Below are positions 20,908-31,861 of a stretch of 64,000 nt of DNA, one piece after another (position 1 is the first letter of the stretch; every line of letters starts with the position of its first letter). Source of the stretch: Peronospora farinosa (lineage: Eukaryota > Oomycota > Peronosporomycetes > Peronosporales > Peronosporaceae); NCBI GenBank assembly GCA_947646735.1, contig CANTFK010000412.1, positions 124,001 through 188,000 of the forward strand, given 5' to 3'. The position numbers and the translations under genes were made by a program. The notes under the pieces were generated by a model that was not told where the DNA came from, searched no databases, and worked only from the letters and a program-made list of their open reading frames with translations.

Positions 20908-21914
20908 CGTATCAGTTCTAAAGCCTCACTTCAGCTGGCTCAATACCGTTAGCACAACAGTCGTTCGTTAGACGCTAGTGTAGGCTTAACACGGCAGCAA
21001 CGAGCCCTTGCACGCACGTGTGCACGAAAAATGACGAAAAATTTGGCTCGGCATGAAAAGGACCAAAAAAGGTCAAAGCAGACATGCCGAAGCTTTCCCG
21101 TGCATGTACGAATAGACCGTGCAGCAGTTGGTTGACTAAAAGGAGCCTTAATCAAGCCGCCATGCACTCGTCCTTGTCCCTGTCACAACATGCCTATCCT
21201 CATCCACACTGTCACACCAAGCCTTGAAGTGCGTACATAAGCAGTTTCGTATCTGATAGTACGACGAGTTTATCGTCAAACGCGATCTGGGCCTAGAATC
21301 GACGTGGATCAGGTCGAGTGCCTGACCGATCAACGTAAAGATGAATCAGCGTTAATTTAGTTGAACTGAAAGCTGACGAGTCCCCGGTAAGCACGCAACA
21401 AAACGACGAAATATGTACCACCGTGGAGACATTGATATGAGAGATCGTGACAATTGCAATTTTTGCTTAATAAGTGAACAAGTTCCGCTTATATTGATGC
21501 TATGGTGCGGGAAACTGAAGCTCCCTTGACGACCTAAGTGCGCGTGTGCTAGCAAGCCCTCGTCGAAGGACAAAGCTGCATCGCCACTCGGTCTCATGGT
21601 CGACCCTGCTAATAACAACCTCTTAAACCCAAGCTAAAAGCCACTCTGCGTCACGGTCGACATCGATTACGCAGTGAACCGTGACGCAGAGTGTCGCCCT
21701 GGATAACGTGAAGGAGATGTACAATACTCGACTTTCCTGCCACGATATTGTTCCCGGTGCTGTCTAGGTACTCATTGTAAACCAGGTCAAGAACTATGAC
21801 AGCAAAGTGCCGGTCACTTGAAGCGCAACAGTACTGCCTCATCGAGTTCTTCATACGCATCATGTCAGGTAGCCAGCCATTGACCAAGCGTTAACAATTA
21901 TTGCTGAGGGCCCG
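20908..21914. repeat. Right arm of inverted duplication, inner part
   Basis: Reverse complement of 17553-18554, with only scattered differences (for example CTCCTTTTAGTC kept, TTTTGG/TTTGGG changes). It includes the hairpin at 21642-21693. It is cut at 21914 by the gypsy element and resumes at 30003. Confidence 0.9.
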
Positions 21915-22551
21915 TGTTGCGGAGCTGCACAGCTCTTAAGCCAGAGGAAGACTTTCGGCTGGAAGCCTCTTAGTTCGAGAGAACTAAATAGAGTTAAGGC
22001 TAATAGCCACTTAGTTCTAAGGAACTAAGTATTCGACGTTAAAGTCACCCTCTTCTAAGGAAGTAGGAGGGACTCTTAGTCAGCAAGCAATAAGCTTAAG
22101 GTTCAGAGAACCAACGCACAGAGTGCAAGAGCAAGCTAGAAGCTTAGGGTTCAGAGAACCAACGCACGAAGTGCACAAGAGAACAAGTCAGAACGACTTG
22201 TGGTCTTAAACTCAAAAGGAGAACTGATTTTATTTATGCTTTAAGATATTATGAATAGTCCTACTTTAAGTACACTACACTAGATTAATTACTATAATAG
22301 TAGTTATTATATGCAGACTTTGCTATTGGACGACGTATCTCTTAACATCTGTGTATGATGTACTTAATGGAGCGTTATCGATTTATCGAATCCTAATCGG
22401 TAAGATACGGTATTACCGAATACCGTATCTTAACGCTCATACTTAATACCTCTCTAAAGAGAAGTATAATAATGCATTATATGCAATACAAAGGAGAGTT
22501 TAAGCGTAAACTCTCGGAAAGACGTTACAACCGTCGTGTAACCCCGTTACA
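21915..22551 (-). repeat. 3' LTR of the gypsy element
   Basis: 637 bp, TG...CA ends. Differs from its partner at about five positions, for example near 21949, 22006, 22140, 22156 and 22469. Contains a short tandem phrase (TTAGGGTTCAGAGAACCAACGC-like) used twice. Confidence 0.95.
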
Positions 22552-22563
22552 CCCTCCCCCACC
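22552..22563 (-). promoter_or_regulatory. Polypurine tract of the gypsy element
   Basis: On the minus strand GGTGGGGGAGGG directly abuts the TG of the 3' LTR, the expected plus-strand primer for reverse transcription. Confidence 0.75.
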
Positions 22564-22662
22564 AGACTGACGTTCCCATAGAATGTCACTCGACATCTTT
22601 CCTCATAGAGGTAGTGCTTTAGCGAACTTTTAAAACCTCACGGTTTGTTCACGGCACACAAC

Positions 22663-23946
22663 ATGACGCCTCCCGGCAGTGAGTCACAGACTCTTAGGGA
22701 CCTCATTGAGGACGACCTTGACGAAGCGGTTGATTACGAAAGTGACACCGTCTTTGTGGGACCCGATGGGTCCCCTTTAGCCACCCTCACGGGTGAAGAT
22801 GACACTCGTCATGCACCGAATCCGTTCCCTTAACGTGGTGCAGCAGATGCGCTAACAGCGTTACGTGACCCGCCTGACGTATCATCAACGGTAACGGTTA
22901 CCAATCCACTCGACGAGCAGCAACAGCGGTCCATCGACCAAGAGGAAGGCGCCAAGCGCCGAACGAAGAACATGACGCGGCTGCAGGACCACCGACAGTA
23001 CAGGTTCAAGCCACCTACGGTGGAAGAAGGTCTAAAGGAAGCATCTGGGCATTCCCTTTCTGGTTGGACCATTGGGCCTGAGGCCATTTCGCCTGAGGAT
23101 GTTGCCACACGCACGGCCCTTCGACAACGATATCTGGAGCCCCATATCACTACTCAAAGCCAATACTTGGCACGCCTTAATAGGCAAGTGCGCGGTGCGC
23201 CAGTTCCTCCGATGAAGGGTGTTCCCATCCTTCTGTTCGCGGGGGAAACCGAGGACGAAGAAGACACGGCTTTCAGCCGCTGGGCGCATTATGCGCGACG
23301 TTTAAGCAGCATGTGGGCCCTACGGGCAAGCGCCGATGTGGCAGATATCCGACTTGAGCGGAAGATGCGTTATGATTACGCTAAATTGAAGGCCCGGGGA
23401 AAGTTGAAATCCCAACGAACGCATTATGCGCCTGCTGCCCAGCAGCCCAATGTTTCGGCTACCCCTGTAGCCGCGAGTTCACGACAGCCCGAGGCCGCTA
23501 ACCCGCCTACCCTCACCCTTACTGGTGAGAAGCGTCAGCGCCAACAGACAGACCCTGCGCACGACGCTCAAAAACGTCCACGGCGTACGGGCAATCCTGC
23601 CGAAGGGGAGTCTCAAATTCCCATGAATTCCATGATTCGGGATAACCCCGCCATTTCACCGGATACTGGTTTTGACCATGGCGGCGACGCTTCTGCAGTA
23701 GACGCTCCACATGGAACTGCAGGTTCCCCTGCGCATCGAGCAAAGGAGGAGGAGGTCGGTGTATCGGAACAAGCTCATGCCGAGCTTGTTCAGGAGGTGT
23801 GGACCCTTCGTGAGGAGAGGCAGACAATGAACTCCCGGCTTGAGTCCCTGGAAGAGAGTCGGACCCGAATGCAGGGTCAACTTGACTTGTTGGTGCAGAT
23901 GCTCCGTCCCGCGACAATGCCAATGGGCCCGGCGCGAGCGCCTTAG
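22663..23946 (+). pseudogene. Antisense ORF of the gypsy element (aORF1), one in-frame stop
   Basis: On the strand opposite to gag-pol, a single reading frame runs 428 codons from ATG 22663 to the stop at 23946, interrupted only by a TAA at 22831. It overlaps the last about 430 bases of pol and fills the 0.97 kb between pol and the 3' LTR. The product is acidic at the start (DLIEDDLDEAVDYESD). A middle part contains FSRWAHYARRLSSMWALR. A basic cluster (EKRQRQQTD, QKRPRRTG) looks like a nuclear signal. The C-terminal heptad pattern (LREERQTMNSRLESLEESR) suggests a coiled coil. I recognise no domain. Length and position make it more than a shadow of pol. Antisense extra ORFs at this place are known in some plant gypsy elements (for example Retand, Ogre); homology is not claimed. 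Confidence 0.6.
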
Positions 23947-26900
23947 CGTCTATTTGGGATGGATCCCGATAAGGTTTTAGCATGGCGACATAGAACACAG
24001 GATGTGTACGCAATTTGCGCGGCAAGTTAAGCGTATACGCTGTGCCTTTCTTGGCAATGACCTTAAAGGGTCCGATAAAGCGCGGACGCAACTTCGTCTT
24101 AAAGACAGCGGATACTACATTGGTAGGTAGGTTTTTAGCATTAAGTAATACTTGGTCTCCGACCTCATAATCATTAATACAACCTCTGCCTTTCGCATCT
24201 GCATATTCCTTTTGTTTATCTTGACTATCAGCCATTGCATCTTGCACATGTCGTAAGACATTTAGTCGCGTTGCGAGAAACGCATTTACCTGTTTCCTAA
24301 CAGTATTAGGGCTGACATCAGCAAGCCGATCGGCAACCTCTCCCCCACCAAGCCATGAACCACTCGGTGGTAGCGTTAACGGAACGCGTGGGTGTGTGAG
24401 ACCATTGACATAGAACGGAGTGTAGCCGGTGGAGGCGTGCACGGAATTATTGAGTGCAAACTCAACTACAGGGAGCATAGAGCTCCAACGCTTAGGCGTT
24501 TCAGCACAAACGCTGCGTAGGATATCTTCAACAACGCGATTTACGCGTTCGGTTTGACCATCGGTCTGCGGATGATCCGCCGTGGACATGTCCAAACGGG
24601 TGCCCAGCACCTGAAAGACGGACTTCCAAAATTTACTCGTAAAACGAGGATCACGATCAGAAACAATTGCCACTGGCAAGCCATGTTGGCGAAACACCCG
24701 ATCGATAAACAGCTCCGCTGTACCCACACCATCGATCGAATCTGGCACAGCCGCTTAGTGAGCCATCTTGCTCAAACGGTCAACAAAGACCACAATACCT
24801 GTATTGCCATGCGAATCTCTCGGTAGGCCAAATACAAAGTCCATACTAATGGACTCCCAGCACCCAGTGGGAATAGGCAAACTAGCCAGCGGCGCTGCCG
24901 AATGGGGCGAGGGTTTCACCCGCTGACACATTTCACACGTACGCACATATGTGCTCACCCATTTGTATAATTTGGGCCACCAATAACTTTGGCATACTGC
25001 CCCATAGGTCTTTTCGCGACCCAAATGACCACCGATGGCGGTGTCATGTACCTCATAGTGGATACGATGCTTCAGGTCCTCGTCATGAGGAACTACAATA
25101 CGCGGAGGATCCGCTACATCTGTACGATAGTACAACAGCTTCTCATCGATAGAATATCGATGGAGGCTTGCACGCAATCGTGCCGACAATTTAATGTCCG
25201 AGTCTTTAAACTCCTCACTGCCAAGAGCATGTAGCAACGCTATACAGTGAACATCTTTAGCATACGCCGTACGAATGAGATCGGTGATAGAAGACGACAA
25301 CATCGTCACATGAGCAAGCTCATAATCAGGTCTGCGTGACAACGCATCAGCCAAAACATTTTGCTTGCCCGGCTTATATTTCACCTCGAAGTTATATTCG
25401 GCAAAGAATGACAGCCATCTGGCCATTCTCTGCGAGAGATGCGGCGACTGAGTCGCAGTGCGTAACGACGCATGATCGGTATAGATCACAAAAGGCTTTG
25501 AGCCCAGCAGATGAACTCTGAATTTGACCAGGGCATACTTCATCGCAAGTAGCTCTTTGTCGTGAACTGGATAGTTCTTTTCTGCAGCTTTCAGCTGGCG
25601 AGATTCAAAAGCGATTACACGCTCACGGCCTTTATCATCTGATTGTAACAGAGCACTGCCAATGGCAAAATCCGATGCGTCACAGACGACGCTAAACGGT
25701 CGGTCAGGGTCTGGCAAAGCCAAAATAGGAGCATGTAGAAGACTTGCCTTCACTGCTTGAAAAGCAGTTTCGTGTTCGGCATGCCAACACCATTCCACAT
25801 CCTTTTTAAGGAGATTGGATAACGGCCGAGCCATATCAGCGTAATTTTCGCTATACTTGTGTAAGTAATTGGCAAGGCCAAGCCATTTACGCAAGTCCTT
25901 CTGAGATTGTGGAACAGGCCAATCGACTATGGCTTTGACTTTGGCGGGATCCGCTCGTAGTCCTCGCTTCCCAATGAAGCACCCTAGAAAGGGAATTTCT
26001 TCGGCCCCGAAGATGCACTTAGAGGCATTAGCATATAACTTATTAGTGCGCATGCACTCGAGCACTGCTCGTAAATGAACAATATGGTTCTCAATATCTG
26101 ACCGCCCATGTTCAGCTCGGCTATGGACAAAAATGTCATCAAAATACGTCTGTGCATAACTTCGATGGGGTCGAAACAATTGCGTCACCAAACGGTTAAA
26201 CGTAGCCGGAGCATTAGATAGCCCTTGGGGCATCACTAACCACTCCCAGAGCATACCGCTCGGAGTACTAACAGCAGTAAGCGGAATATCACTAGCTCGC
26301 ATGAGCAATTGGTAATAACCATCGAATAAGTCGAGCGCACTGTACATGGTACAACCGACCATATTGTTCTGAAGAACATCCTTTCTAGGTATCGGTGTCT
26401 GTGCAGGTATAGTGGCCGCATTGAGCTTATTATAAGCATGAACAATACGCCATTTACCATTTGGTTTCTTAACACAGAAAGTGGGTGTCGAGTGCGGAGA
26501 TTTACTTTCACGCACCATGCCCGCCGCGTGCTTTGCACGAAAGAACTCGTCAATGACGTCACACTGTTCTTTAGGTAAAGGCCACTGCCGTGTTACACAG
26601 TATTTGGTTCCGGGAACCAAGTCAATTTCATGACGTACACCCCTATCAGGTGGTAGAACCGACGGTGAATCGTGACACACCACGTCCTGGAATTCTTTTA
26701 CCAAAGGATAGTAGGGATCTGAAGGGTCCTTTAGAATAGATGCCCCACTACGTGCACTTAGTGCCGCTTTGGTATCTTCAAGGACTGTCTCATCGACAAG
26801 CGAGGATGAGTTCAGCTCGAGGTTAGGTCGAATGACCACCATATCGGACAGAGCACCTGCCTTCAAGGCCTGATGAAATTCATCCACAGACATTTCGCCT

Positions 26901-28240
26901 AGCTCTAAAAGAGCATTTAATGATGGGAGGGCCTCAAGGTCAACCTCACCATCTACATCACCTGTCACTCCGTTGACCAGGGTGTACAACTGGTCATTGA
27001 CATTACTATGCGATAAAACAGACGCTTTGCGTCTCGCAGCCGCCATCTGGCGACGCTGCCGTCTCCTTGACGAGACCGTACTCTTCAAAGTACTTGGGAT
27101 GTTATCGTGCCCAAGGTCAACAGACCCCTTGTCGTTTACCTGCCCTATGTAAGGGCCGATGTCATTACCGACACCCAATGGGTCACTAGTACCAGTGACT
27201 TCACTAACAAGGTCATTGACCTTCACTCGCTCTATACGAGAGCCGATGTCATTACCGACATCCAGTGGGTCACTAGTACCAGTGACTTCACTAACAAGGT
27301 CATTGACCTTCACTCGCTCTATACGAGAGCCGATGTCATTACCGACATCCAGTGAATCGCATTTCCAGCCAATATCACTAACAAGGTCATCGACCTTAAC
27401 TTGCTCTATACGAGAGCCGATGTCATTATCGACATCCAGTGAATCGCATTTACAGCCAATATCACTAACAAGGTCATTGACCTTAACTTGCTCTATACGA
27501 GAGCCGATGTCATTACCGACATCCAGTGGGTCACTAGTACCAGTGACTTCACTAACAAGGTCATTGACCTTCACTCGCTCTATACGAGAGCCGATGTCAT
27601 TACCGACATCCAGTAAATCGCATTTACAGCCAATATTACTATGAGTATCACTTAACGGAGTACGTGCCGTTCCACTAAGTGTCATTGAGCTCTGCTCGAC
27701 ACTATTATTGTTGACATCGGAGTTTATCAACTCAGACACTCCAATGTCCAGCACATTAACTGAATCAGTTAATGGCTCGCGCCAATAGCACTTTTGTTTT
27801 CTAGCGAAGGTGGGTTCATGACTCTCCAAAGCTTCGCTAGGAACATTGCGCGTTGCGCCTAAAGTTTTGGATCTCCAATCGATCCACGGCTCATGGCGTT
27901 CCAGCCAGGCCATACCGAGAATGAGATCATATCTCGAGTCCAAATCTAGGACAAGACAGCGTTCAACGCTATTGAAATCTAAAAATTTCACACCTAAGTT
28001 CAACGGAACTTTAGGAACGGTGACACGTACACCAGTCGCGAGACGTACGGTTATACTGTCACCCTCTTGCGCTTCCAGCGCCTCAGCATACAGCTGACTC
28101 CCCTCAAGGGAGCGACGTCGGACATAATTCCCTGACGCCCCTGAGTCAATTAAAATTGACCAGGGTTTCTCAAAACCCTTAACGGTTGCCGACACAACCA
28201 ACAAGCCTGGCTTGTAATTTTGTTCTATGGGAGCATCCAC
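23519..28240 (-). pseudogene. pol: gypsy pol polyprotein with a single premature stop
   Basis: Open for 1161 codons (28240-24755), then a TAA at 24755-24757 in KMAH*AAVPDS, then 409 further codons in the same frame to 23519. A leucine codon TTA probably became TAA. Domains in order: aspartic protease ([12 protein letters not shown], about residue 30); a linker of six 29-residue repeats (about 195-370); reverse transcriptase with YFDDIF; RNase H ([16 protein letters not shown]); H2C2 zinc finger (HYEVHD...GGHLGREKT...CEMCQRVK); integrase core ([12 protein letters not shown], then DRDPRFTSKFWK, and HPQTDGQTERVNR); and a C-terminal chromodomain (YPVKWRGYPESWNSWEFE). The pol frame is open across the gag stop in the -1 frame. 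The stop falls inside the integrase core, so this copy should not integrate by itself. Confidence 0.93.
27140..27660 (-). repeat. 87-bp in-frame tandem repeats in the pol linker
   Basis: About six units of 87 bp (29 residues), with the core [17 protein letters not shown] and alternating heads TGTSDPLDV or GCKCDSLDV. They keep the pol frame and sit between protease and RT. The alternation of two head types implies block duplication of pairs. Confidence 0.85.
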
Positions 28241-28326
28241 AGAACCACCTGGGGATAAGCCCTGTTTACCTTTACCTCCTAAAGATTCAACAGAACTTAG
28301 TTCTTTCCCAGTAGGGCGCCCCGCGC

Positions 28327-29311
28327 CTACTGGGAGTCGACATTTTCCCCTGCGGTGCTCGCCTTTTGGCTAGGAGCAGGGCTTCGGCTTTGCCGATTTG
28401 AACGTTGCTTTCGCAACGGACAGCTAGGGCGGAGATGCCTAGTGCTTCCGCACATGTAACATCTACGGATGCTACCTTGCTGCTCAGCAGCTTGAAGCTC
28501 AGCTTCTTCAGCATGGCTGAGATCCATGGGTTCCGCCCTATTAGAGGTATTTGATTGATACCAGGGCAGACCATATCGAGCAGATCTAAAATTGAATTCA
28601 GCTTTAAATGCTACGCTTACTGCCTCCTCAAAAGTTGAAGGCTGGACACGGAAAACTTCCGTCCTGGCGACCCCAGTGCGAAGTCCCTCCATAAAAATGG
28701 TTACTCGGACTTCCTCTGCCAGTGGGTCCTGCTGCATAGCAGCAATGAGAGTTCTCAACTCTTGGACATAGTCCGACAATTCTTTCTTACCCTGTCGGGT
28801 AGCTAGGAAGCGTGAGCGCACACGATAAGCCTGATTAGGCGGTGCAAACACACAAGTTAATTGCTTTTTAAGCATCTCCCAGAGACACCGCTCGTTAGAG
28901 CCCACTCTCTAGCTCTTCCACCGAGCTTAGAAATGGCCAAGCCAGCTCGTTGCTTATCGGATGCAAGCATGGCGGCATCCATTGCCATTTCAACTTCTCG
29001 GATCCAGAGGAGAAGGTTCTCTCCCTCCTTCCCCTCGAAGGTCTTGACACTTAAAACAAGTGGACGAGCCTTTGGCTCTGCATCGGTCACAGGTATCGGA
29101 ATGTACTGTATAGGCGCGGCTGACACTGCCTGGTCAGGGACTGCCCGAGGAGCGTTGCCTCATAACGCATAAAGGCCTCAAGACGAGCATTTAGAACCTC
29201 GGGGCCTTGGGCCAAAAGGGCCTCGATTTGATCAGGCCCGACGAACGCAGATAGTTTATCTAAGGCGAGTCGTTGTGCCTCAGAGAGGTGATTTTGATTC
29301 TCCATTCTCAC
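28327..29311 (-). pseudogene. gag: gypsy gag with two frameshifts
   Basis: Three overlapping minus-strand frames make one gag. The N-terminal part (29311-29130) contains QRLALDKLSAFVGPDQIEAL. The middle part (29126-28890) contains [20 protein letters not shown] and carries the retrotransposon capsid-like region. The C-terminal part (28905-28327) contains CVFAPPNQAYRVRSRFLATR and ends with a zinc knuckle CYMCGSTRHLRPSC (C-x2-C-x4-H-x4-C). Shifts lie near 29120 and 28895. The stop at 28327 is followed by pol in the -1 frame. Confidence 0.85.
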
Positions 29312-29345
29312 AGAGGGTCAGTCTTTAAAGACTCAGGTGTAGGAT

Positions 29346-29363
29346 TGACTACAAGTGCTACCA
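29346..29363 (-). promoter_or_regulatory. Primer binding site of the gypsy element
   Basis: Two bases inside the 5' LTR the minus strand reads TGGTAGCACTTGTAGTC. TGG is the complement of tRNA CCA, and TGGTAGC resembles the end of initiator-methionine tRNAs. The second gypsy element has TTAGTAGCACTAGTAGTCC at the same spot. Confidence 0.6.
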
Positions 29364-29365
29364 AG

Positions 29366-30002
29366 TGTTGCGGAGCTGCACAGCTCTTTAGCCAGAGGAA
29401 GACTTTCGGCTGGAAGCCTCTTAGTTCGAGAGAACTAAATAGAGTTAAGGCTAAAAGCCACTTAGTTCTAAGGAACTAAGTATTCGACGTTAAAGTCACC
29501 CTCTTCTAAGGAAGTAGGAGGGACTCTTAGTCAGCAAGCAATAAGCTTAAGGTTCAGAGAACCAACGCACAGAGTGCAAGAGCAAGCTAGAACCTTAGGG
29601 TTCAGAAAACCAACGCACGAAGTGCACAAGAGAACAAGTCAGAACGACTTGTGGTCTTAAACTCAAAAGGAGAACTGATTTTATTTATGCTTTAAGATAT
29701 TATGAATAGTCCTACTTTAAGTACACTACACTAGATTAATTACTATAATAGTAGTTATTATATGCAGACTTTGCTATTGGACGACGTATCTCTTAACATC
29801 TGTGTATGATGTACTTAATGGAGCGTTATCGATTTATCGAATCCTAATCGGTAAGATACGGTATTACCGAATACCGTATCTTAACGCTCATACTTAATAC
29901 CTCTCTAACGAGAAGTATAATAATGCATTATATGCAATACAAAGGAGAGTTTAAGCGTAAACTCTCGGAAAGACGTTACAACCGTCGTGTAACCCCGTTA
30001 CA
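29366..30002 (-). repeat. 5' LTR of the gypsy element
   Basis: 637 bp, about 99% identical to 21915-22551. In the element's orientation it starts TGTAACGGGGTTACACGACG and ends GCTCCGCAACA. It carries promoter function in an intact element. Confidence 0.95.
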
Positions 30003-31765
30003 CCCCGAGGCTTCTGCGTTTCTTGCAACCATCGCAACCTCCCTCACAAATTGTGGAGACGACCATCTAAACACTCCAACCTGGACACCATCAACTTCGT
30101 CTAGCCATCTGTAATTGACATAAGACCGCGCGGTCCATGCACGACCCACACACAAACACAAAACAAACCGCTGACGGCCATTTTACCTCCGAGAAAGACA
30201 AGTTTGTATCATGATCTACGCCGAGAGCCACGTTTGTACGTGACGCGCTTTAGTCTGCAGTGGACAAGCAGAAAGAGAAAACGCATGTTCAATATCGCAC
30301 ACTGCGGCGCTCAGGGCTACTGCAGCCATAGTGGAACACTTGCGGTGGCCGTTGTGATCGACCGCCTCGCCGCCTTGTCTCTACGGCCCTTCGCCACTGC
30401 TGACTGTGCTGAATTTATAAATAGTTGAAGCCGTAGCGAGGCGATCGGCCCCGTACTCAGAGACAACTACTTTGATATCTGTTCATGGAAAACAACTTTG
30501 ACTATATGTCCATGGAAACAAATTCGAAGACTCCGAATTGCATCTTGAAGCTTAAAGACTACGACTTGCAGACTACTGCAAGTTGGTAGCAGTAAAGCTT
30601 TGGTCCCCGCGACTTCGACGTAAATGTAGACGCGGTTCTTGACAAGGTTCACCGACCACCGACGACATTTGAATTTGTCCGTTCGATCATGACCGATCTA
30701 AAAGACATGGTGCTTGATTGATAATCGAATAGCAGCATCGGTGCACTCGGTCGTGCTGAAAGCGCTGGAACCTGCGGCGAAGGTACAACGCTATGCTATC
30801 ATGTCGTGCAATGTACGACATCACGTAGTCGAGTACCAGTACTTGTAAATTCGACAAGAAATTGAGATTGCAACTCGCACTGGCCCGCTGTACAAAAGTA
30901 GGTACCTTTCTAGACTTATTGCCTTATCAATACCACGCATTGGCTACACAACGAAAAGTGGTGGTATCTGTGGTGATGCACAGTCTGACCGCGAGTGCTG
31001 TCGAAGATCTACTTTCGGGACAATCTGGAGCGCATGGAATGTGTGGTAACTAGAACTTACAATGTGACAAATAAACGGTGCGAGACCGTCTGAAGCAATT
31101 TACTAAGGCTTCAAGCTAGCAAGGGTAAAATAACGATAAAAGAAGCCAAGCTTCATGTACCTCTTCATTCTAAACGCCGCACCTTTTGTAAACTTATCAG
31201 AAATTGGGGCTCAGCCTTACATCGTTGATCCATATATACAGGTCTAGAAATGCAGTACTTTTCTAAAAAGACAGGTCTCAACCATGTTGCATTGTACCGC
31301 CTTGGACTGACAATATTGGTGGGTAGGAAGTATACTATATGACAAAGCCCTCGAGCGGCGATAACCCGTTTAAAATCTCCTCAAACAGAATCAATGAGGC
31401 ATGATGACGCATTTTATTAACGAGTTCAAATATGTTATCACCTGCGTAAAAGGTGTTGTCACCTGATCGACGAAGCATTACGTTTTAATTATTGAATTGT
31501 CATTGCGCACCTCTCTGGCCCCAATGTCGATACACTGACATTTCGGGAATGTTCCTTTTTGATAAAAAGAAAGTTGCTCGATCCATCCGACAGCGTGTTG
31601 AAGTACTCGAATTGGTGCTTATAATTTAATTTGCACATGTAAATAGGTTTATACTAAAAATAAAAACAAAATGGGAGCGATTTTAAAGACGACATCTTTA
31701 ATGGACAACAAAAAGTAAAGCGGGTGGGTCTGATGGGTCACCACCAAAGTTTGGCTCGGTACCCC

Positions 31766-31817
31766 TATTTATGCGAGCCATCAAACAGCCAAATATCCTC
31801 ATTTCGACTCTTTCTTC
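31766..31817 (+). promoter_or_regulatory. TATA-like box and initiator of the right aldolase gene
   Basis: TATTTAT at 31766-31772 and CTCATTTCGACTCTTTC starting at 31799, 62 bases before the ATG. This is identical to the left copy except for the downstream C tract (9 rather than 11). Confidence 0.55.
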
Positions 31818-31861
31818 TTCAACCCCCCCCCTCCACAGCTTCGACTACTCTTATCTCAACA

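Larger units (their letters stand above)
21915..30002 (-). mobile_element. Nearly complete Ty3/gypsy chromovirus-type retrotransposon (8.09 kb)
   Basis: Two 637-bp LTRs (21915-22551 and 29366-30002), which begin TGTAACGGGG and end GCAACA in element orientation, flank gag and pol on the minus strand. The flanks CCCG and CCCCG match the unsplit sequence GGGCCCGAGG of the left arm. That gives a 4-5 bp target duplication with one base changed, and it proves insertion into the right arm after the duplication. The LTRs differ at about five sites. Gag has two frameshifts and pol one stop, so this copy is probably dead but young. A long antisense frame lies next to the 3' LTR. Confidence 0.95.

Noticed and set aside
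26236..27644. Frames inside gypsy pol on either strand, including a 161-codon plus-strand frame
   Set aside because: Shadows of pol; the long plus-strand one only reflects the 87-bp tandem repeats.
28287..28574. A third frame between gag and pol as a separate small gene
   Set aside because: Overlaps the gag zinc-knuckle region and has no features of its own.
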